From Chloroflexota bacterium (GTDB lineage: Bacteria > Chloroflexota > Dehalococcoidia > JACPQK01): a stretch of DNA of 5,223 nucleotides. This document shows, piece by piece, positions 1-4,714 of the stretch (its first letter is position 1; each line of letters starts with the position of its first letter). The stretch spans positions 1 to 5,223 of the forward strand of contig JACPQK010000126.1 of NCBI GenBank assembly GCA_016190535.1, written 5' to 3'. Position numbers and translations under genes: made by a program. The notes below the pieces were generated by a model, which made no database searches, was not told where the DNA came from, and saw nothing but the letters and a program-made list of their open reading frames with translations.

Positions 1-41
1 CGGCTATGAGGCCGCATGCTTAAATATTACCGAGATTCCGT

Positions 42-118
42 AGGGGCGTAGCTCAGCTTGGTAGAGCAGCGGTCTCCAAAACCGCCGGTCGGGGGTTCGA
101 GTCCTCCCGCCCCTGCCA
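42..118 (+). tRNA. tRNA-Trp (anticodon CCA)
   Basis: This is a complete class I cloverleaf. The acceptor stem AGGGGCG (42-48) pairs with CGCCCCT (108-114), followed by discriminator G115 and an encoded CCA at 116-118. The anticodon stem GCGGT/ACCGC (69-73/81-85) encloses the loop CTCCAAA, giving anticodon CCA at 76-78. The T stem GGGGG/CCTCC holds one G-U pair and a normal TTCGAGT loop. A1-U72 and G73 match the known identity elements of bacterial tRNA-Trp. It is the first of five tRNAs on this strand. The 41 bases before it are AT-richer, but too little upstream sequence is present to call its promoter. Confidence 0.98.
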
Positions 119-131
119 GAGGGCGATAGTA

Positions 132-329
132 ATGTTCGTGGGTCTGGTGCTCATCATAATCGGGGGCGCAGCCCTAGCCGCCAAGCTGGGGCTGATCCAG
201 GGCAGCATCTGGGGCTATGTATGGCCGGCCCTGCTCATCGTGCTGGGGCTCTCCATCCTAGTCCCCCGGCGGCGCTGGCGTTTCTTCTGCGGGCCCTGGT
301 GGGGCCCGTGGCAGGACAGGCCCCGTTAG
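132..329 (+). CDS. Small LiaI/LiaF-like two-TM membrane protein (DUF5668 type)
   Basis: A 65-residue protein with two hydrophobic helices, about residues 2-19 and 28-44, separated by a short turn (GLIQGSIWGY). A basic RRRWR stop-transfer cluster (46-50) and a tryptophan-rich tail containing GPWWGPW (54-60) follow. The pattern of short helix, Leu-Gly-Leu-Ile turn, W-x3-WP at the start of helix 2 and terminal arginines is that of the LiaI-LiaF-like transmembrane region (DUF5668). In Bacillus the Lia proteins belong to a cell-envelope stress module; no such role can be shown here. The start is supported by GAGGG at 119-123, 8 nt before the ATG. The gene lies between tRNA-Trp (13 nt upstream) and tRNA-Leu (7 nt downstream), so it is probably co-transcribed with them and its mRNA trimmed by tRNA processing. 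A 7-bp GC hairpin (290-308) lies inside the last codons. The family call is moderate; that it is an expressed membrane peptide is likely. Confidence 0.78.
   Translation: MFVGLVLIIIGGAALAAKLGLIQGSIWGYVWPALLIVLGLSILVPRRRWRFFCGPWWGPWQDRPR
290..308 (+). repeat. GC-rich inverted repeat at 3' end of the small membrane-protein gene
   Basis: CGGGCCC (290-296) and GGGCCCG (302-308) form a perfect 7-bp stem with a TGGTG loop. It arises from the Gly-Pro-Trp repeat in the protein, so it may be only a coding by-product. No T-tract follows, so it is not an intrinsic terminator. It could protect the mRNA 3' end left after the downstream tRNA-Leu is excised. Confidence 0.35.
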
Positions 330-336
330 GTCCCGT

Positions 337-423
337 GCCGAGGTGGTGGAACTGGCAGACACGCAGTCTTGAGGGGGCTGTGGGCGTAAGCCCGTAGGAG
401 TTCAAGTCTCCTCCTCGGCACCA
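337..423 (+). tRNA. tRNA-Leu (anticodon GAG)
   Basis: This is a class II tRNA. The acceptor stem GCCGAGG (337-343) pairs with CCTCGGC (413-419), followed by discriminator A420 and encoded CCA (421-423). The anticodon stem CAGTC/GGCTG (364-368/376-380) encloses TTGAGGG, giving GAG at 371-373, which reads CUC/CUU. A long variable arm (GGGC, loop GTAA, GCCC) and A73 agree with leucine identity. The gene starts 7 nt after the stop codon of the small membrane-protein gene. The 80 bases that follow (424-503) contain no gene I can support. Confidence 0.97.
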
Positions 424-503
424 GAAAAAGCGGTCCCTCAGAAGTGGTGATTGGGGCGGGAAGCCGGAAAGGAGCCTGGCCAGAGGATACCAGGGCGGAA
501 CAC

Positions 504-578
<75 letters not shown>

Positions 579-579
579 C

Positions 580-653
580 GGCGACGTAGCCAAGTGGTCT
601 AAGGCGGGGGTCTGCAAAACCCCTATTCGGCGGTTCGAATCCGCCCGTCGCCT
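580..653 (+). tRNA. tRNA-Cys (anticodon GCA)
   Basis: Acceptor stem GGCGACG (580-586) pairs with CGTCGCC (646-652), with discriminator U at 653, the expected cysteine identity base. The anticodon stem GGGGT/ACCCC (607-611/619-623) encloses CTGCAAA, giving GCA at 614-616. The T arm GGCGG-TTCGAAT-CCGCC is canonical. No CCA is encoded: the sequence after U73 is TTTCTTTTG, unlike the three tRNAs upstream, so a CCA-adding enzyme is required. The T-rich stretch directly behind the GC-rich acceptor stem could also end some transcripts. Confidence 0.97.
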
Positions 654-660
654 TTTTCTT

Positions 661-689
661 TTGCTCCTCTCTTGCTATGCTGGTATAGC
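661..689 (+). promoter_or_regulatory. Weak candidate promoter ahead of tRNA-Leu(UAA)
   Basis: TTGCTC (661-666), a 17-nt spacer and TATAGC (684-689) preceded by TG one base upstream (extended -10) sit just ahead of the last tRNA. The -35 matches only three of six consensus bases. The predicted start falls at or next to the first tRNA base, leaving almost no 5' leader, which is unusual. Read-through from the upstream tRNAs is an equally good explanation. Confidence 0.22.
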
Positions 690-695
690 CCAGGG

Positions 696-779
696 GCCCG
701 GGTGGCGGAACCGGCAGACGCGACGGACTTAAAATCCGTTCCCCGCAAGGGGGTGTGGGTTCGAGGCCCACCCCGGGCA
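696..779 (+). tRNA. tRNA-Leu (anticodon UAA)
   Basis: This is a class II tRNA. Acceptor stem GCCCGGG (696-702) pairs with CCCGGGC (772-778), with discriminator A779. The anticodon stem ACGGA/TCCGT (723-727/735-739) encloses CTTAAAA, giving TAA at 730-732, which reads UUA/UUG. The variable arm CCCC-GCAA-GGGG and the T arm GTGGG-TTCGAGG-CCCAC are well formed. CCA is not encoded (the sequence continues CTCC). It is the last tRNA of the cluster and the second leucine isoacceptor, and it lies 21 nt before the next protein gene. Confidence 0.97.
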
Positions 780-800
780 CTCCTCCGGCTGGATGGGAGT

Positions 801-1520
801 ATGATGAAGCTCCAGGGAGTGCTCCTCTTTTTCCTAAGCTGCCCGCCAGACCGGCAGGCGGAGTTTAACCAGTGGTATGACACCGACCACCTGCCCGAGA
901 ACCGGGCCTTGCCCGGCGTCTTCCATGCCCAGCGCTATGTAGCGCCCCCGGAGTACCGGGCCCTGCGAGAAGCCACCGCTCTGAGGGATGGTGGCGGAAG
1001 CTACCTCACCGTCTACTTCACCGAGAACGAGGTGCGGGAAACTCAGAAGCATGTGATCACCCTGGCAACCCAACTCCGAGAGGGGGGCCGTTTCCCGGAC
1101 TACTTCGACAGCCCTTTCGGGGCGGCCTTCTCTATCCAGGCCGTAGCGCTGCGTCCCGGGCTGGTGCTCTCCCCGGGGGCAGCATCTGTCATGCCCCACC
1201 AGGGAGCCTATATTCTCCTGGACGAGCTGACGGATAGCTCCCAGGAGCAAAAGGTAATGGACTGGTACGACCAGGTGCATATCCCCGATACGCTGCGCTG
1301 CCCTGGGTTCGCCGCCGCCTTCCGCTTCCGCTGCCTCAGGCGGGGCTATGAGGGCTGGCTTCTTCACTGCTTCTACCTGCAGGGAGACCCGCTCTCGGCG
1401 ACCAGGGAGCGGCAGCAGCGCCTGCCCCGCTGGCAGGCGGAGGGCCGGCTGCTGGACTTCTCTGGGGTGGCCCGCCGCATATTCGCCGGCCCCTACAGGG
1501 CCATCGCCCCCCTGCCCTAA
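801..1520 (+). CDS. EthD-like dimeric alpha/beta-barrel protein with two tandem domains
   Basis: About 239 residues with no signal peptide or membrane segment, so probably cytoplasmic. The same motif occurs twice: W25-Y26-x3-H30-x-P32-x5-P38-G39 and W155-Y156-x3-H160-x-P162-x5-P168-G169, with identical internal spacing and 130 residues apart. This WY-DxxH-P-PG pattern is typical of EthD-like ferredoxin-fold domains, whose single copies dimerise into an alpha/beta barrel. Here the duplication could build a pseudo-dimer within one chain. Members often act as small oxidases, monooxygenase-like or accessory proteins in aromatic metabolism; the substrate cannot be read from the sequence. The reading frame is open upstream to 672, but that stretch overlaps tRNA-Leu(UAA). 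I start at ATG 801; the adjacent ATG 804 is a good alternative because GGGAG (795-799) lies 4 nt before it. There is no separate promoter, so read-through from the tRNA cluster is possible. Family placement is fairly sure, function unknown. Confidence 0.82.
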   Translation: MMKLQGVLLFFLSCPPDRQAEFNQWYDTDHLPENRALPGVFHAQRYVAPPEYRALREATALRDGGGSYLTVYFTENEVRETQKHVITLATQLREGGRFPDYFDSPFGAAFSIQAVALRPGLVLSPGAASVMPHQGAYILLDELTDSSQEQKVMDWYDQVHIPDTLRCPGFAAAFRFRCLRRGYEGWLLHCFYLQGDPLSATRERQQRLPRWQAEGRLLDFSGVARRIFAGPYRAIAPLP

Positions 1521-1572
1521 GGCTTCCTTAGTTTCTGCCTGCTAGCGCTTAGTTGCATGGTTTCCTGCGCAA

Positions 1573-1667
1573 GCGTAGATTCTTCGCGCCCCTTCGCTGC
1601 GCTCAGGGTGGCGCTCAGAATGACACATATTGAGCCTGTCACCCTGAGCAAAGCGAAGGGTCTACGC
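1573..1667. repeat. Imperfect long palindromic (REP-like) intergenic repeat
   Basis: Two 21-nt arms at 1590-1610 and 1640-1660 are reverse complements at 19 of 21 positions. Outer arms GCGTAGA (1573-1579) and TCTACGC (1661-1667) and inner arms TGACA (1621-1625) and TGTCA (1637-1641) extend the symmetry. The left half also carries two variants of one phrase, GCTCAGGGTG and GCTCAGAATGAC, next to each other. This resembles the dispersed palindromic repeats common in GC-rich environmental bacteria. It lies between the convergent EthD-like and transporter genes and could act as a bidirectional transcript end, but it has no T-tract. Confidence 0.7.
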
Positions 1668-1681
1668 GTAGTGCCAATGTA

Positions 1682-1729
1682 CGCTGATTTCTGCAACGAA
1701 GCACTAGTACTCAGTTCCATAAATCAGCG
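1682..1729. repeat. Perfect 9-bp inverted repeat with 30-nt interior
   Basis: CGCTGATTT (1682-1690) is the exact reverse complement of AAATCAGCG (1721-1729). The 30-nt interior contains the palindrome ACTAGT (1704-1709). It is adjacent to the larger palindromic repeat. Together they fill most of the 270-bp gap 1521-1790, which otherwise shows no ribosome site or coding signal I trust. Whether this is part of the same element is not clear. Confidence 0.45.
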
Positions 1730-1758
1730 CACGGATCCATAGCTTTGAGTCATCTTTG

Positions 1759-1777
1759 AAGAAACGTGCAGTTTCTT
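1759..1777 (-). terminator. Weak hairpin downstream of the transporter gene
   Basis: AAGAAAC (1759-1765) and GTTTCTT (1771-1777) form a 7-bp stem with a 5-nt loop, 14 nt past the transporter stop codon. The stem is AT-rich and no T-tract follows on the - strand, so it is at best a weak terminator or an mRNA end structure. Confidence 0.25.
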
Positions 1778-1790
1778 TCGCAAGTAACTA

Positions 1791-3014
1791 CTAGCGCAGG
1801 GTGAAGGCCAGCAGCAGGGCTGCCAGGCCCGCCAAGACAGCGCCGAAGATGAAGGGGGCGCTGGGGTCAACAGCCTGCCACAGCACACCGGCGATGAGGC
1901 TGGCGGGGAAGGCAGTGATCCCCACGGCGGTATGGTAGAGCCCGAAGGCGGCCCCCCGGCGCTCGGCGGGCACCAGGTCCGAGACCAGTGCCCGGGCCAC
2001 TCCCTCGGTGGCAGCATAGTAGACGCCATAGGCCAGGAACAGGGGGACTACCATCCAGGCGGCACCAGACAGGCCAAACCCCAGGTAGATCAGGGCATAG
2101 CCCGCCCAGCCTGCCAGTATCAGCCCTCTCCGGCCTACCCGGTCGGAGAGCACCCCAGCGGGCATAGACAGGGAGGCATATACCACATTGAAAGCTGCCA
2201 GCAGCAGGAGGATCTGTAGCACCGATAGCCCCAGGTTCTGGGCCCGGAGGATAAGGAAGGCATCGCTGCTGTTGCCCAGGGTAAAGAGCACCATGATGAG
2301 CAGGAACACCTTGAAGGTCCGGGGGAAGGGCGCGGCCCTGGTGGCTGAGGCAGCGGCCGTTACCTGTGCCCGGGAAGGAGAGGGGCGGGACTCACGCACA
2401 AAGAGCCAGAGGATTATCACCGCCAGCACGGCGGGCACCGTGCCTACCAGGACAATGGCCCGGAAGGCATCCCGGGTCAGCACCAGGCCTCCCTGCTGCA
2501 CCAGGAGGATGACCAGGGCCGCCCCCAGCAGGCCCAGCACTGCCCCCGCCGTATCCATGCCCCGGTGGAAGCCGAAGCTGCGCCCTCTCTGCTCCTGGTG
2601 GGTGGAGTCGGCCACCAGGGCGTCCCTGGGGGCGGTGCGGATGCCCTTGCCCACCCGGTCCAGGAAGCGGACCCCCAACACCAGCCCCCAACTGGTGGCC
2701 AGATAGAGAAAGGGTTTGCTGATGGCGGATAGGCCATAGCCCACCAAAGTGAGGGACTTGCGCCTCCGCCAGCGGTCGCTCAGCCAGCCGCTGGGGAAAC
2801 GTGTCAGCGTGGCCGTAGAGTCGGCGATGCCCTCGATGAGGCCGATGACGGCGGTGCCTACCCCCAGCACGTTGTTCAGGAACAGGGGCAGGATGGTGAT
2901 GACCATCTCGCTGCTGATATCGGTGAGGAAGGACACCCAGCCCAGGAAGAAGACGTTGCGGCCCACACCGAAGAAGCTGCGGGTGCGGGGCACAGCGGGG
3001 ACAGTCTGCTCCAT
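1791..3014 (-). CDS. Major facilitator superfamily transporter
   Basis: A 407-residue, very hydrophobic protein of the usual MFS length (12 TM helices in two homologous halves). The loop between helices 2 and 3 carries the MFS signature GWLSDRWRRRK (76-86), and its second-half counterpart is GVLSDRVGRR (287-296). RFLDRVGKGIRTAPRDALVAD (117-137 region) and the paired segments around RGRSFGF (143-149) and RGAAFGL (353-359) show the internal duplication. A hydrophilic Ser/Ala/Arg linker (about 208-232) joins the halves. The sequence resembles the MJ1317-like group of MFS permeases, whose substrates are largely undefined; efflux or uptake of a small molecule in the inner membrane is all that can be inferred. 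The start at 3014 is chosen because AAAGGAGG lies just upstream. An in-frame ATG at 3053 would overlap the likely -10 box. It lies downstream of the protease gene on the same strand, but a terminator separates them. Confidence 0.93.
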   Translation of the reverse strand: MEQTVPAVPRTRSFFGVGRNVFFLGWVSFLTDISSEMVITILPLFLNNVLGVGTAVIGLIEGIADSTATLTRFPSGWLSDRWRRRKSLTLVGYGLSAISKPFLYLATSWGLVLGVRFLDRVGKGIRTAPRDALVADSTHQEQRGRSFGFHRGMDTAGAVLGLLGAALVILLVQQGGLVLTRDAFRAIVLVGTVPAVLAVIILWLFVRESRPSPSRAQVTAAASATRAAPFPRTFKVFLLIMVLFTLGNSSDAFLILRAQNLGLSVLQILLLLAAFNVVYASLSMPAGVLSDRVGRRGLILAGWAGYALIYLGFGLSGAAWMVVPLFLAYGVYYAATEGVARALVSDLVPAERRGAAFGLYHTAVGITAFPASLIAGVLWQAVDPSAPFIFGAVLAGLAALLLAFTLR

Positions 3015-3017
3015 AGC

Positions 3018-3026
3018 GCCTCCTTT
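3018..3026 (-). promoter_or_regulatory. Ribosome binding site of the MFS transporter gene
   Basis: The - strand reads AAAGGAGGC here, with AGGAGG at 3024-3019 and 4 nt to the ATG at 3014. It is a near-perfect Shine-Dalgarno site, and it decides in favour of this start over the in-frame ATG 39 nt upstream, which has none. Confidence 0.85.
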
Positions 3027-3043
3027 AATGTCCAGGAAACACG

Positions 3044-3052
3044 ATTTTAGCA
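3044..3052 (-). promoter_or_regulatory. Extended -10 promoter element for the MFS transporter gene
   Basis: The - strand reads TGCTAAAAT from 3052 to 3044, an extended -10 element (TGn plus TAAAAT, five of six consensus bases). No good -35 exists, and the expected position falls in the T-tract of the protease terminator. Extended -10 promoters can work without one. A start near 3037 would give a leader of about 22 nt that holds only the ribosome site. Confidence 0.5.
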
Positions 3053-3064
3053 TAAGCTGTAGGC

Positions 3065-3098
3065 AAAAAGTGAGGGCCCCAGCGAAGTGGGGCCCTCA
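3065..3098 (-). terminator. Intrinsic terminator of the S8 protease gene
   Basis: TGAGGGCCCC and GGGGCCCTCA pair perfectly, extended by an A-T pair to an 11-bp stem (3098-3088/3081-3071) with a 6-nt loop. On the - strand it is followed after one C by TTTTT (3069-3065). It starts 21 nt after the protease stop codon. There is no T-tract on the other strand, so it acts on - strand transcription only. Confidence 0.9.
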
Positions 3099-3119
3099 AC
3101 ATGCTTGGACTATGCTGTC

Positions 3120-4364
3120 TTAAGGTGTCCCGGTAGCCGCTTCCTCGGCGTCTATCAGCCCATAGCCGTACCAACTGTCCACCCCGGCTGTGCCCAGGTC
3201 ATCGGCAGTAGCCTGGAGGGCAGCCCGCACCTCGGAGGCACTGTAGGAGCCATTCTCGTCCAGGTCGAACTGGGCCAGGACAGGGGCAGCCAGCACCAGG
3301 GCAGCGGTACCCGCAGCGTGGGGCGATGCCATAGAGGTGCCGCTAATGGTGTTGTAGCCCGTCCCCTTCCATGTGGAGTAGATGTCCACCCCCGGTGCGG
3401 CCAGCTCCACGGCGGGCCCAGTGCTGGACCACCAGGCACGGGTGTCGCTGCTGTCCGTAGCGGCCACGGCAATCACGGAGTCGTACTTGGCGGGGTAGAT
3501 CACAGTGTCGCCGCTGCCATCGCTGGTGCCCGAGTTGCCTGCCGCCGCCACCACCACCACGCCAGCGGCGTAGGCATCATCCACGGCCTGCTTCAACGTA
3601 TCGCTAGGGCAGTCGCAGCCCAGGCTCATGTTGATGACCTGCATCCCGTTGTTCCTGGCCCAGTAGATGCCGTCGATTACGTCGCTGAGGTATCCCGAGC
3701 CCCGGCGGTCCAGGACCTTTACGGCGTAGAGGTGGGCCTCCGGGGCCACGCCGATGACCCCCTCGGTGTTGTCCACCGCAGCCACGGTGCCCGCCACATG
3801 GGAGCCGTGCCCGTTATCGTCGTCCCACTTGGTGGGATCAACAGTCCCCTTCTGGAAGACGAAGTTCACGCCTCCCTTCAGGTTGTCCTTCAAATCGGGG
3901 TGGGACTTGCTGATGCCCGTGTCAATAATGGCTACCTTGACCCCGGTGCCCTTGCTGCTACTCCAGGCCAACTCAGCATCAATACGGTCCACACCCCAGG
4001 GCAGCACCTCGTCGGGTGGAGGGGAAGACGGCTTCTTGGCAGCGCCTTCCGGCTTGTCCACGGCCTCTACCACGTAGTCGGTCTCCACCACCCGTACACC
4101 CCGGGCCTGCCCCAGGGCGGGAAGGGCCTGCTCGGGGAGCAGGACGCTGAAAGCGGGGAAGGGGGTGTGGTCCAACTGGCGCTGGACCACCGCCCCGTGG
4201 GCCTCCAGTACAGACCGGGCTGCCTCATTGGCCACGCCGGTGTCGAATACCACGAGCTGGCGCACCAGGGGTGTGACCACCCCCGGCGGCGCTGCCGCTA
4301 CCCCTGACAGGGCCGTGCCTAACAGGGAAATAACCCCAACCCAGTGAAGCCAGCGCCTAATCAT
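3120..4364 (-). CDS. Secreted subtilisin-family (S8) serine protease with I9 propeptide
   Basis: A 414-residue preproenzyme. Residues 1-25 form a signal peptide (RRW, hydrophobic core, then GVAAA). Residues about 35-102 resemble an inhibitor I9 propeptide, the folding chaperone and inhibitor of subtilases. The S8 domain follows from about 123 with a complete triad: D148 in AIIDTG, H186 in NGHGSHVAG, S344 in SGTSMASPH, and oxyanion-hole N277 in AAAGNSG. It should be secreted, self-processed and broadly proteolytic. Two oddities: residues 367-378 (DLDENGSYSASE) fit the 12-residue EF-hand calcium loop and sit where usual subtilases have a short turn; and the only two cysteines, C250 and C252, form a CDC motif after NMSLG. 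The protein ends directly after the catalytic domain, with no sorting or anchor domain. Start 4364 is preferred over the upstream open frame to 4547 because GGGAGG lies 6 nt away, a signal peptide follows at once, and the likely promoter lies inside that upstream extension. Confidence 0.96.
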   Translation of the reverse strand: MIRRWLHWVGVISLLGTALSGVAAAPPGVVTPLVRQLVVFDTGVANEAARSVLEAHGAVVQRQLDHTPFPAFSVLLPEQALPALGQARGVRVVETDYVVEAVDKPEGAAKKPSSPPPDEVLPWGVDRIDAELAWSSSKGTGVKVAIIDTGISKSHPDLKDNLKGGVNFVFQKGTVDPTKWDDDNGHGSHVAGTVAAVDNTEGVIGVAPEAHLYAVKVLDRRGSGYLSDVIDGIYWARNNGMQVINMSLGCDCPSDTLKQAVDDAYAAGVVVVAAAGNSGTSDGSGDTVIYPAKYDSVIAVAATDSSDTRAWWSSTGPAVELAAPGVDIYSTWKGTGYNTISGTSMASPHAAGTAALVLAAPVLAQFDLDENGSYSASEVRAALQATADDLGTAGVDSWYGYGLIDAEEAATGTP

Positions 4365-4370
4365 ACCTTG

Positions 4371-4376
4371 CCTCCC
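4371..4376 (-). promoter_or_regulatory. Ribosome binding site of the S8 protease gene
   Basis: The - strand reads GGGAGG (4376-4371) followed by a 6-nt spacer and ATG at 4364. This fixes the start of the protease at the signal peptide rather than at an earlier in-frame codon. Confidence 0.85.
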
Positions 4377-4442
4377 TACTGTCTCTTCAAAAGAAAAGCT
4401 GGTCTCATTCCCCTCTGAAGTAACCAACAATAAACAAAATAA

Positions 4443-4472
4443 ATGGTACATTTTTGCTTGGGGCGCTGTCAA
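4443..4472 (-). promoter_or_regulatory. Promoter of the S8 protease gene (sigma-70 type)
   Basis: The - strand carries a perfect -35 TTGACA (4472-4467), an 18-nt spacer and -10 TACCAT (4448-4443, four of six consensus bases). Transcription would start near 4436, giving a leader of about 71 nt before ATG 4364. The leader holds no riboswitch that I recognise. Confidence 0.6.
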
Positions 4473-4514
4473 GGGCTTTTTAGTTAAAATTGCGTGTAAA
4501 GTCCGCGAGAATGC

Positions 4515-4541
4515 CCTGTGAGGGGCACCCTTGGCCACAGG
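4515..4541. promoter_or_regulatory. Dyad element in the divergent intergenic region
   Basis: CCTGTG (4515-4520) and CACAGG (4536-4541) are exact inverted copies 15 nt apart, with a small AGGG-GCA-CCCT dyad (4521-4531) inside. It lies upstream of both divergent promoters, where a regulator could bind. The arms are short and GC-rich and could be chance. The rest of the 350-bp gap 4365-4714 shows only the two promoters, ribosome sites and AT-rich leader. Confidence 0.25.
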
Positions 4542-4626
4542 CCCCAAGAGTTTGCGCCCTAGTCTAAGTGCGTTGGTTCCGGCTGTTATCTGGCAATAAA
4601 GCTATGTAAAAGGCTTATAACTGTTG

Positions 4627-4655
4627 TTGACAAAATGGCTGATTCATGGTATCAA
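4627..4655 (+). promoter_or_regulatory. Promoter of the flavoprotein gene (sigma-70 type, extended -10)
   Basis: Perfect -35 TTGACA (4627-4632), a 17-nt spacer and -10 TATCAA (4650-4655), with TG at 4647-4648 making an extended -10. The predicted start near 4662 leaves a leader of about 53 nt before GTG 4715. This is the best-matching promoter in the window. Confidence 0.7.
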
Positions 4656-4699
4656 ACGTACATTCACCTCAATGCGGGGGCAGAATAACTCTATCTGAA

Positions 4700-4707
4700 A
4701 GAGGGGG
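4700..4707 (+). promoter_or_regulatory. Ribosome binding site of the flavoprotein gene
   Basis: AGAGGGGG (4700-4707) lies 7 nt before GTG at 4715. No ATG occurs in frame nearby upstream, so the site supports the GTG start. Confidence 0.75.
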
Positions 4708-4714
4708 TGCCATT

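Noticed and set aside
475..494. CCTGG/CCAGG inverted repeat between tRNA-Leu(GAG) and tRNA-Gly
   Set aside because: Only 5 bp with a 10-nt loop and no T-tract; expected by chance at this GC content.
672..800. N-terminal extension of the EthD-like protein to ATG 672
   Set aside because: It overlaps the whole of tRNA-Leu(UAA), and the extra residues are translated tRNA sequence. The first motif of the protein begins shortly after 801.
834..1367. - strand open frame opposite the EthD-like gene
   Set aside because: It is a GC-rich shadow frame with no ribosome site or domain, while the + strand frame has two conserved motifs.
1557..1742. Small + strand open frame across the intergenic palindromic repeat (and its - strand mirror at 1517-1720)
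   Set aside because: Both are translations of the inverted repeat in opposite directions, with no ribosome site and no recognisable domain. Such frames are a common by-product of dispersed palindromes.
3087..4307. 406-codon + strand open frame opposite the protease gene
   Set aside because: It mirrors the protease reading frame, is rich in Gly/Val/His in the manner of antisense GC-rich frames, and the - strand has the complete S8 catalytic triad.
4376..4408. Ten-residue upstream reading frame (MRPAFLLKRQ) in the protease leader, whose stop touches the ribosome site
   Set aside because: Considered as a translationally coupled leader peptide, but its own Shine-Dalgarno-like GAGGGG is only one base from the ATG, and there is no run of regulatory codons.
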